5,669 nucleotides of DNA from Alphaproteobacteria bacterium (lineage in GTDB: Bacteria; Pseudomonadota; Alphaproteobacteria; Micavibrionales; CSBR16-224): assembly GCA_007116755.1 (NCBI GenBank), contig SKHU01000269.1, forward strand, positions 1 to 5,669, read 5' to 3'. Below the pieces are notes generated by a model that was given only the letters and a program-made list of their open reading frames with translations, was not told the DNA's origin and made no database searches. Shown here piece after piece: positions 1-4,968 of the stretch (positions are counted from its first letter, which is position 1; every line of letters starts with the position of its first letter). A program made the translations under genes and the position numbers.

Positions 1-1
1 A

Positions 2-43
2 GCGCCCGCAAAGAAAAAAGCCGCCGCCAAAAAGAAAAGCTGA
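2..43 (+). CDS. 3' end of an upstream gene, probably transhydrogenase subunit alpha-1 (PntAA)
   Basis: Only the last 13 codons and a TGA stop are visible. In this frame they read as a tail of Ala, Pro and Lys (APAKKKAAAKKKS). Such low-complexity basic tails are common at protein C-termini in alphaproteobacteria. The next two genes are pntAB and pntB, and in split-subunit operons the gene before pntAB is pntAA, which carries the soluble NAD(H)-binding domain I. The identity therefore rests on position, not on any recognisable domain. The other two plus-strand frames also stay open here, ending at 50 and 60, so even the frame is an inference from composition. The TGA would leave 31 nt before pntAB, consistent with one operon. 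Confidence 0.45.
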   Translation, partial: APAKKKAAAKKKS

Positions 44-74
44 TTATTAAAATCGTTTAAGAGGATATACCGCC

Positions 75-491
75 ATGTCAAACCAGCAAAATGTCAATCA
101 GGCCGCAACGGATCTGGCCGCAGCCGCCTCTGAACTTGCGGATAAAGCCGCTGCGCTGGCCGCGCAAATGCCCGATGCGGTTCAGCAAGCCGCCGCCGCG
201 CAGGGTGTGGATTTCTTTCTGACGGGGCTGATTATTTTCGTGCTGGCCTGTTTTGTCGGCTATCACGTTGTCTGGCGCGTCACGCCGGCGCTGCATTCGC
301 CGCTGATGTCGATCACCAATGCGATTTCCTCCGTGATTGTCGTCGGGGCGCTGATCGCGGTCGGCGCATCGGCCATCGGCATTTCCAAATGGCTCGGATT
401 TTTCGCGGTGCTGCTGGCCTCGGTCAATATTTTCGGCGGTTTTATCGTCACGCGGCGGATGCTGCATATGTTCAAGAAAAAAGAAGGATAA
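75..491 (+). CDS. pntAB: NAD(P) transhydrogenase subunit alpha-2 (PntAB)
   Basis: This 138-residue membrane subunit of proton-translocating NAD(P)+ transhydrogenase supplies the alpha part of the membrane domain (dII). The enzyme transfers hydride from NADH to NADP+ using proton flow into the cell. Residues 8-43 form an Ala-rich, probably amphipathic helix. Three hydrophobic segments follow at about 47-66, 80-100 and 105-126, and the protein ends in a basic tail (FKKKEG). The motif PALHSPLMSITNAISS (71-86) is typical of the transhydrogenase alpha membrane domain. An AGAGGA-type ribosome site at about 58-64 precedes the ATG. The gene sits between the presumed pntAA end and pntB, with 12 nt to the pntB start, so the two are surely cotranscribed. 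Its existence as a separate short gene, not fused to pntAA as in E. coli, is the alphaproteobacterial arrangement. Confidence 0.93.
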   Translation: MSNQQNVNQAATDLAAAASELADKAAALAAQMPDAVQQAAAAQGVDFFLTGLIIFVLACFVGYHVVWRVTPALHSPLMSITNAISSVIVVGALIAVGASAIGISKWLGFFAVLLASVNIFGGFIVTRRMLHMFKKKEG

Positions 492-503
492 GGGAAAGCC
501 GCC

Positions 504-1892
504 ATGACTGCATTTGTTACACTGGCCTATCTTGCCGCATCCATCTGTTTCATTCTGGCGCTGAAGGGGCTGTCGCATCCCGAAACCTCGCGCCGCGGCC
601 TTGTTTACGGCATGACGGGGATGGGCGTTGCCGTTTTCGCTACGCTGCTGCTGCCGCAGGTCACGACCTACGGGTTGATCCTGCTGGCGATTGTCATCGG
701 CGGCAGCATCGGTACGGTGATTGCGCAAAAGATCGAAATGACGGCGCTGCCGCAGCTTGTTGCGGCGTTTCACTCGCTGGTCGGTCTGGCGGCAGTGTTT
801 GTTGCCGCGGCGGCGTTTTATAACCCCGAATCCTATAATATCGGCGCGGCCGGCGCGATTTATCTCGGCAGTCTGGTCGAAATGTCGCTGGGCGCGGCCA
901 TCGGTGCGATTACCTTTACCGGTTCGATCATCGCATGGGGCAAGCTGCAGGGCGTGATTTCCGGCAGGCCGCTGGTCTTCAACGGCCAGCATGCGCTGAA
1001 TGCGTTTCTCGGTCTGATGCTGGTGCTGCTGATTATTCTGCTTTGCGCCACGCAGGCACCGTTCTATCTCTGGGCGATTGTGCTGGTTGCCTTTGCGCTT
1101 GGCGTATTGATGATCGTGCCGATCGGCGGTGCGGATATGCCGGTGATCGTCTCGATGCTGAACAGCTATTCCGGCTGGGCGGCGGCGGGTATCGGCTTTA
1201 CGCTGCAAAACCCGCTTTTGATTATCGTCGGCGCGCTGGTCGGTGCCAGCGGTGCTATTCTCTCCTACATCATGTGCAAGGGCATGAACCGATCCTTCAT
1301 CAGCGTCATTCTCGGCGGTTTCGGCGGCGAGCAGGCCGCAGGCGCAAGCGCGGAGGACACCGACCGTCAGGCCAAAATCGGCTCGGCGGAGGATGCGGCC
1401 TATATCATGAAAAACGCCTCGAAAGTCATTATCGTGCCCGGTTACGGCATGGCGGTGGCACAGGCGCAGCACGCGCTGCGCGAAATGGCCGACCTGCTGA
1501 AAAAAGAGGGTGTGGATGTAAAATACGCCATTCACCCCGTCGCAGGTCGGATGCCCGGCCATATGAACGTGCTGCTGGCCGAGGCCAATGTCCCCTATGA
1601 CGAGGTGTTCGAGCTGGAGGATATCAACCGCGATTTCGGACAGGCCGATGTCGCCTATGTGATCGGCGCGAATGACATCACCAACCCCTCTGCCAAAACC
1701 GACAGCACCTCGCCGATTTACGGCATGCCGGTGCTGGATGTGGAAAAGGCGAAAACGGTGCTGTTCGTCAAACGCTCCCTCGGCTCGGGCTATGCGGGCA
1801 TCGACAATCCGCTGTTTTACACGGATAACACAATGATGCTGCTGGGCGATGCGAAAAAAATGACGGAAGACATCGTCAAATCGATGGAATAA
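504..1892 (+). CDS. pntB: NAD(P) transhydrogenase subunit beta (PntB)
   Basis: This complete 462-residue beta subunit has the usual family length. Residues 1 to about 260 form the membrane domain, a series of hydrophobic helices. His90 in LVAAFHSLVGLAAV corresponds to the proton-pathway histidine of E. coli PntB (His91). Residues 208-223 (GGADMPVIVSMLNSYS) contain the conserved Asp211 and Asn220. A linker follows at about 270-295. The cytoplasmic NADP(H)-binding domain III shows the fingerprint PGYGMAVAQ (312-320), then HPVAGRMPGHMNVLLAEA (344-361), GANDITNPSAKTD (388-400) and KRSLGSGYAGIDNP (423-436), which form the NADP pocket and lid. No key residue is missing. An AGGGA ribosome site (491-495) overlaps the pntAB stop and lies 8 nt before the ATG. 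The gene ends in TAA. No strong intrinsic terminator follows; the palindrome at 1931-1970 may serve instead. Confidence 0.97.
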   Translation: MTAFVTLAYLAASICFILALKGLSHPETSRRGLVYGMTGMGVAVFATLLLPQVTTYGLILLAIVIGGSIGTVIAQKIEMTALPQLVAAFHSLVGLAAVFVAAAAFYNPESYNIGAAGAIYLGSLVEMSLGAAIGAITFTGSIIAWGKLQGVISGRPLVFNGQHALNAFLGLMLVLLIILLCATQAPFYLWAIVLVAFALGVLMIVPIGGADMPVIVSMLNSYSGWAAAGIGFTLQNPLLIIVGALVGASGAILSYIMCKGMNRSFISVILGGFGGEQAAGASAEDTDRQAKIGSAEDAAYIMKNASKVIIVPGYGMAVAQAQHALREMADLLKKEGVDVKYAIHPVAGRMPGHMNVLLAEANVPYDEVFELEDINRDFGQADVAYVIGANDITNPSAKTDSTSPIYGMPVLDVEKAKTVLFVKRSLGSGYAGIDNPLFYTDNTMMLLGDAKKMTEDIVKSME

Positions 1893-1930
1893 TTCCCGCC
1901 GTCTTTGCTTGCGAGAAAGAAGCTTTTGCC

Positions 1931-1970
1931 GTCATTGCGAGGAGCGGTTCTACCGCGACACGGCAATCTA
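1931..1970 (+). repeat. REP-like palindromic repeat, copy A
   Basis: This intergenic palindrome begins GTCATTGCGAGG and ends CGGCAATCTA. It folds as an inner hairpin, GCGGT (1944-1948) with ACCGC (1952-1956) around a TCT loop, inside an outer stem ATTGC (1934-1938) with GCAAT (1963-1967). An oppositely oriented, diverged copy lies at 3481-3516 on the other side of the NTPase gene. The first 12 bases of the two copies agree at 11 positions. Short palindromes of this form are dispersed through intergenic DNA of many proteobacteria. The T-rich stretch that follows (about 1968-1983) could let it end pnt transcription. The repeat nature is clear from the sequence; a terminator role is inference. 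Confidence 0.75.
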
Positions 1971-1993
1971 TTCCTTTCTTTTTGCCAATCCTG

Positions 1994-2022
1994 TTGCATT
2001 TACACCTTTCCGTTCCTATCTT
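1994..2022 (+). promoter_or_regulatory. Weak candidate promoter for the KAP NTPase gene
   Basis: TTGCAT (1994-1999) and TATCTT (2017-2022) are 17 bp apart, the ideal spacing for a sigma-70-type promoter. The match to consensus is poor: about 3 of 6 at -35 and 4 of 6 at -10. A start near 2029 would remove the 5' arm of the leader hairpin from the transcript, so this promoter and an RNA role for that hairpin exclude each other. TTGCAT is also half of an inverted repeat with ATGCAA (2023-2028), which could instead be an operator or an RNA stem. Confidence 0.25.
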
Positions 2023-2057
2023 ATGCAAGAAAGTTTGAAAAGCTGCGGAAGGTGTAA
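2000..2057 (+). promoter_or_regulatory. 12-bp inverted repeat covering the Shine-Dalgarno of the KAP NTPase gene
   Basis: TTACACCTTTCCG (2000-2012) is complementary to CGGAAGGTGTAA (2046-2057). The result is a 12-bp stem with one bulged T (2009) and a 33-nt loop. The 3' arm contains the gene's ribosome site GGAAGG (2047-2052), 9 nt before the ATG at 2062. If transcription starts upstream of 2000, the mRNA leader would hide the ribosome site. A second, interleaved pair, TTGCAT (1994-1999) with ATGCAA (2023-2028), could compete with this stem or form a pseudoknot with it. As DNA, the two arms could equally be paired binding sites for a repressor. The repeat is directly visible; its role is not. 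Confidence 0.6.
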
Positions 2058-2061
2058 CGGA

Positions 2062-3462
2062 ATGGACGAAAAAACATTTGAAAATTTTGATAAGTTAAAT
2101 CGCAAATTTTTTGCCGATAAGCTGATACAAGCAATTTCGACTTTTTCACCTTTTCATTACGAGGCCTATGTCCTCAGCCTTAACGCCACTTTTGGCAGCG
2201 GCAAAACCACTTTCCTTGAAATGTGGAGAAACGACCTTGAAAAACAAGAGTATAAAGTCATTCATATCAACGCATGGGAAACCGATTTTGACGATGAGCC
2301 GATTATTCCGATTGCCAGCACCTTAATGGATGCCCTTGAGGGAGAAGATACGGAAACGGCAAAATCTGTACGTGAAACATTGAGTAAGGCGCTTGGTTTC
2401 GCTGGCTATATACTCGAAAAGACAACAGGTTTTAATGCCGAAGATCTGGAAAAGAAGATGGAACCGAATAACCTTGAAACACAGGGAAAAACGATCAGTA
2501 ACACCTTTTTTACCAAGAAAGGCATATATAAAAGCATCAGAACGGCACTGAAAAATTACTCTGACCAATTGGCAGAACAACCGCTGATTATTCTGGTCGA
2601 TGAACTCGATCGTGTGCGTCCTGATTACGCCGTGAAATTTCTGGAAGCCATCAAACACATTTTCTCTGTCAAAGGCGTATGTTTTATTCTGGCCGTAGAT
2701 CGGCAACAACTCGAAGCTTCCGTCAGACAGCTTTACGGAGAAATTGATTTTGACAATTACTATCTGCGCTTCGTGACAAGGGAAGTCGATCTGCCCGAGG
2801 CCTGCACGGAAAACCTGATGCCGTTCATAGAAAAAACAGCCAAAGAGTTTTTTGATAAAAAATCTTCCAGCGGTAATATCGCCTTTGTCTTTAAGGATGA
2901 ACCGCAAAAACGGGAGGTTATATACCATGCAGCAATGATCTGCACCGGATTAGGATTACGTCCGCGCCAGATAGAAACGCTTTTCAGACAATACAGTCAA
3001 TTCATGGCTGTTGATAACGGTGGAAATGAATATCTTGTTTCATGGATGAAAGCCCCCATTTTACTTATCGCGTTAAACCTATCGGGAAAAAGAGACATTT
3101 ATAAACAGATTAAAGAGTCAAAATTCAACCCACAAAATTGTCTTGACCTAATTAACTCTTTTTATTTTCTTGAAGGGTCAACAGAGTCGGATATTAAAAA
3201 AATAAAAAAGCATTTGTTATGGGATACGCTACCGTTTCTGTTTGCACGTTATGGAAATGGCCAATACATACACAGAAATGAAGCCGCACAGCTTATGAGA
3301 AAATTTCACAAGGACTATTTCGGTGACGATTTAAGTTCGGAAGAGTGCTTGAGAACGCTGGATCATGTAATATTCGGACACCGCCCTAAAAGCTATAGCT
3401 ATAACTCTCAGTTTCAGGATTTTCAAAAAAAACTGGAAGGTTGGGAGAATTTTCTGGCGTAG
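2062..3462 (+). CDS. KAP-family P-loop NTPase
   Basis: This is a 466-residue NTPase of the KAP family (named for Kidins220/ARMS and PifA), STAND/AAA-like ATPases that often act at membranes or in phage exclusion. The P-loop is ATFGSGKTT (42-50), with Ala where the first Walker A glycine usually stands. Walker B is LIILVDELDR (175-184), followed by the AIKHIF helix. The strand-plus-motif FILAVDRQQLEASV (208-221) and YLRFVTREVDLPEA (234-247) match the KAP core. The C-terminal half (about 285-466) is helical and unrecognised. No transmembrane hairpin is evident between Walker A and B, unlike many KAP proteins; residues 85-165 there are mostly polar. The chosen start has GGAAGG 9 nt upstream. An in-frame ATG at 1909 would translate the upstream palindrome and is rejected. 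The gene is AT-rich in places and lies between inverted repeats, which suggests acquisition. Its substrate is unknown. Confidence 0.85.
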   Translation: MDEKTFENFDKLNRKFFADKLIQAISTFSPFHYEAYVLSLNATFGSGKTTFLEMWRNDLEKQEYKVIHINAWETDFDDEPIIPIASTLMDALEGEDTETAKSVRETLSKALGFAGYILEKTTGFNAEDLEKKMEPNNLETQGKTISNTFFTKKGIYKSIRTALKNYSDQLAEQPLIILVDELDRVRPDYAVKFLEAIKHIFSVKGVCFILAVDRQQLEASVRQLYGEIDFDNYYLRFVTREVDLPEACTENLMPFIEKTAKEFFDKKSSSGNIAFVFKDEPQKREVIYHAAMICTGLGLRPRQIETLFRQYSQFMAVDNGGNEYLVSWMKAPILLIALNLSGKRDIYKQIKESKFNPQNCLDLINSFYFLEGSTESDIKKIKKHLLWDTLPFLFARYGNGQYIHRNEAAQLMRKFHKDYFGDDLSSEECLRTLDHVIFGHRPKSYSYNSQFQDFQKKLEGWENFLA

Positions 3463-3480
3463 AAAAAAATATTTTCAGAA

Positions 3481-3516
3481 TGGATCGCCACGGGCGCTCC
3501 GCACCCTCGCGATGAC
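3481..3516 (-). repeat. REP-like palindromic repeat, copy B (inverted relative to copy A)
   Basis: Read on the minus strand this begins GTCATCGCGAGG and ends GGCGATCCA, the same plan as copy A at 1931-1970. The outer stem is ATCGC (3484-3488) with GCGAT (3509-3513). A small inner hairpin, GCG-CTC-CGC (3494-3502), is flanked by G and C runs. It starts 18 nt after the NTPase stop, in the gap between two converging genes, where a hairpin readable from both strands could help end transcription from either side. Confidence 0.72.
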
Positions 3517-3550
3517 AAAATCGGGTCTTGCGTGAATGAACCAATGCGAT

Positions 3551-3609
3551 CTCCTGCGAAAGCAGGAGTCCAGTTTTCGGCAAAGGGCTGGATCCCTGCT
3601 TGCGCAGGA
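3551..3609. repeat. Inverted-repeat element with nested hairpins
   Basis: TCCTGCGAAAGCAGGAGTCC, extended by AG (3552-3573), is an inverted copy of 3588-3609, with 19 of 22 positions matching across a 14-nt loop. Each arm is itself a hairpin. On the left CTCCTGC and GCAGGAG enclose a GAAA loop (3551-3568); on the right CCTGC and GCAGG enclose TTGC (3595-3608). Repeats of this design (CCTGCGAAAGCAGG next to CCAG/CTGG) are widespread between genes in proteobacteria and resemble non-autonomous MITE-like elements. Its place between convergent genes also fits a bidirectional transcription barrier. It is not part of any gene. The remaining bases 3610-3640 show nothing recognisable. Confidence 0.78.
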
Positions 3610-3640
3610 ATGCGTCCCCCTTACGGGCAGGATTCCCGAT

Positions 3641-3991
3641 TTATTCCGTCTCCTTTTCTCTCTCGTTTTTTGCGTCAAGAGGGGTTGTGCCAAATTGCGA
3701 TACGATATCCGTTGCCGCACCGTTGGCGATCAGATAATCATAGACATCGTCATGTCCTTTTCGAGCGGCATAGTGGAGTGGCGTATAGTGCATATCACCA
3801 AGGGCATTAACATCGGCACCCAGTTCTACCAACAACTTGACAGCCTCCATATTGCCAGCGTACGCGGCCATGTGAAGCAGACTGTCCTCATCCAGCGTGA
3901 ATGTCAGGACATCTATCGATTCAATATCAAACCCCAACAGGTCGCCTTGAAATATCTCTTTTACGCGTTCACGTTTTTGCGCGTCATCCAT
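3641..3991 (-). CDS. Small ankyrin-repeat protein
   Basis: This 116-residue protein carries ankyrin repeats, helix-turn-helix-loop units used for protein binding. Repeat 1 is at about 35-66, with LLHMAAYAGNMEAVKLLVELGADVNA close to consensus. Repeat 2 is at about 68-99, starting YTPLHYAARKGH. A third begins at FGTTPLDA (100-107) and is cut short by a charged tail. Residues 1-33 are an acidic N-terminal cap. There is no signal peptide or membrane segment, so it is probably cytoplasmic. The start is the ATG with GGAGA 7 nt upstream; a longer TTG start at 4021, overlapping the amidohydrolase stop, lacks comparable support. It lies 26 bp behind the amidohydrolase on the same strand, so the two are probably cotranscribed, and it converges on the KAP NTPase gene. 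With only two full repeats it is probably an adaptor or inhibitor; no enzymatic role is visible. Confidence 0.88.
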   Translation of the reverse strand: MDDAQKRERVKEIFQGDLLGFDIESIDVLTFTLDEDSLLHMAAYAGNMEAVKLLVELGADVNALGDMHYTPLHYAARKGHDDVYDYLIANGAATDIVSQFGTTPLDAKNEREKETE

Positions 3992-3998
3992 TGTAAGT

Positions 3999-4003
3999 TC
4001 TCC
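3999..4003 (-). promoter_or_regulatory. Ribosome binding site that sets the ankyrin gene start
   Basis: On the minus strand GGAGA stands 7 nt before the ATG at 3991-3989. It lies inside the upstream 10-codon extension that a TTG start at 4021 would add. It therefore favours the shorter 116-residue protein and independent translation after the amidohydrolase stop at 4018-4020. Confidence 0.7.
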
Positions 4004-4017
4004 ATTGTCGTATGTCT

Positions 4018-4908
4018 TCAAGCCCCGTGCCAGTGGATTGAATATAAATCCGTGCGGCGGTCGCTGAGATTTTGCACCGTGCCGTTTTTCCGTACGCGGC
4101 GCAGTGCGTCAAGATCAAGATCGGCGAAAATCACCGTTTCGGCGGCGGGCGGGGCGATGGCGGCGATGCCGTCCGGCGGAAATTCTGTGTCGCACGGGGT
4201 GAGGATGCAGCTTTCCGCGTAATGGATATCGCAATTATCGACATTTTCCGTCAGGCCGACCGTGCCTGCGGCAACGGCATAGCACTGGTTTTCAACCGTA
4301 CGTGCCTGCGTACAGAAACGTACGCGCCCGTATCCCTGACGGTCATCGGTGCAGAACGGCACGAACAGAATCTCCATGCCCTGATCTGTCAGATGCCGCG
4401 CGGCTTCGGGAAATTCGCTGTCGTAACAGACCAGCACGCCGATTTCCGCCTGCGGCGTTGTGACGGTTTTCAGCGTATCGCCGCCTTTGACCTGCCAGTG
4501 CCGCGCCTCGTTCGGGGTCGGGTGCAGCTTGTCCTGCATGGCCAGCGTGCCGTCTTCCAGCGCGATGAAGCAGCGGTTTTTCAGATCGCCGTTTTCCTCG
4601 CGGCACAGATGCGAGCCGCCGATAATGTGAATCTTCCGCGTTGTGGCGGCGTTTTGCAAAAAATCGCACCAGCGCTGCGTGTACGCGTCCAGCGCCTCCA
4701 GCGCCTTTTGCGGCGGCAGCGTCTCTTCCGCGGCAGACAGCACCGCCTGCGTCAGCAATTCGGGGAAAATCACAAAATCCGCGCCGCCTGTTGCGGCCAT
4801 ATCAATAAAGGACAGACACCGCGTTTCAAATTCCTCGGCAGAGGCAACACGGCGCATATCAAACTGCACCGCCGCTGTTCTGATAACAGATCGTGATGTG
4901 TCCGGCAT
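4018..4908 (-). CDS. Carbon-nitrogen hydrolase (nitrilase superfamily amidohydrolase)
   Basis: This complete 296-residue enzyme belongs to the nitrilase/amidase superfamily, which hydrolyses non-peptide C-N bonds in amides or nitriles through a Glu-Lys-Cys triad. The triad is visible: Glu50 in FVIFPELLTQ, Lys127 in MQDKLHPTPNE (with the second conserved glutamate, Glu134) and the nucleophile Cys161 in VLVCYDSEFPEAAR. The C-terminal part, from YGRVRFCTQARTVENQCYAV (193-212) to VRKNGTVQNLSDRRTDLYSI (272-291), resembles the hydrolase half of proteins that fuse a GNAT acetyltransferase to this domain. Here the GNAT domain is absent and is not encoded just upstream. Length suits a stand-alone amidohydrolase; the substrate cannot be told. 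AAGGA lies 9 nt before the ATG. It follows prfA by 56 bp on the same strand and precedes the ankyrin gene. Confidence 0.92.
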   Translation of the reverse strand: MPDTSRSVIRTAAVQFDMRRVASAEEFETRCLSFIDMAATGGADFVIFPELLTQAVLSAAEETLPPQKALEALDAYTQRWCDFLQNAATTRKIHIIGGSHLCREENGDLKNRCFIALEDGTLAMQDKLHPTPNEARHWQVKGGDTLKTVTTPQAEIGVLVCYDSEFPEAARHLTDQGMEILFVPFCTDDRQGYGRVRFCTQARTVENQCYAVAAGTVGLTENVDNCDIHYAESCILTPCDTEFPPDGIAAIAPPAAETVIFADLDLDALRRVRKNGTVQNLSDRRTDLYSIHWHGA

Positions 4909-4928
4909 GTGTCCCCTTCCTTATACTC

Positions 4929-4968
4929 TCTTTATAATATCCCTACCGTATCTTTATAAGATCTTTAT
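4929..4968. repeat. Phased TCTTTAT direct repeats between prfA and the amidohydrolase gene
   Basis: TCTTTAT occurs at 4929, 4951 and 4962; the first two extend to TCTTTATAA. The offsets are 22 and 11 bp, so all three sit on the same helical face. The middle copy forms a small palindrome, ATCTT-TAT-AAGAT (4950-4962). On the minus strand the copies read as ATAAAGA, in an AT-rich 56-bp gap inside otherwise GC-rich DNA, where an amidohydrolase promoter would lie. TATTAT (4940-4935) is a possible -10 but has no convincing -35. The last copy overlaps the prfA stop. This could be an operator or simple AT-rich drift. Confidence 0.35.

Larger units (their letters stand above)
1931..3516. other. Possible acquired segment: NTPase gene bounded by inverted REP-like copies
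   Basis: The outer ends are GTCATTGCGAGG (1931-1942) and the complement of GTCATCGCGAGG (3505-3516), giving a 1.6-kb segment with imperfect terminal inverted repeats around a single gene of lower GC than pntB. No transposase is inside, and no obvious direct target duplication is visible in the bases just outside (TTTTGCC on the left, AAAATCGG on the right). REP-like copies are often scattered in intergenic DNA, so the bracketing may be chance. It is recorded as a hypothesis only. Confidence 0.25.

Noticed and set aside
78..1562. A 494-codon open frame on the minus strand opposite pntAB and pntB
   Set aside because: It lies wholly antisense to two clearly recognised genes, and its protein is rich in His, Arg, Gln and Asp without any domain, as expected of the reverse of GC-rich hydrophobic coding DNA.
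935..1600. A 221-codon plus-strand open frame inside pntB
   Set aside because: It is an out-of-frame shadow of pntB, Arg/Gly-rich and without a ribosome site or domain.
1902..1928. Possible intrinsic terminator after pntB (TCTTT pairing with AAAGA, then TTTT)
   Set aside because: The stem is AT-rich and interrupted, and the T run is only four bases, so it is too weak to call; the palindrome at 1931 is a better candidate.
1909..2061. N-terminal extension of the KAP NTPase from an in-frame ATG at 1909
   Set aside because: The 51 added residues are translated from the REP-like palindrome and the leader, and no good ribosome site precedes 1909, whereas GGAAGG stands 9 nt before the ATG at 2062.
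3551..3609. CRISPR-like or attachment-site interpretation of the nested repeat
   Set aside because: There is a single inverted pair, with no regularly spaced direct repeats, no spacers, and no integrase or tRNA nearby.
3536..4222. Plus-strand open frames of 92 and 228 codons at 3532-4222
   Set aside because: They run through the intergenic repeats and antisense to the ankyrin and amidohydrolase genes, with no coherent domain.
4072..4896. A 274-codon plus-strand open frame opposite the amidohydrolase
   Set aside because: The opposite strand encodes a protein with an intact Glu-Lys-Cys triad; this frame has no recognisable content.
4950..4962. Small palindrome ATCTT-TAT-AAGAT after prfA as a terminator
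   Set aside because: The stem is only five mostly A/T pairs, with no T tract on the minus strand.
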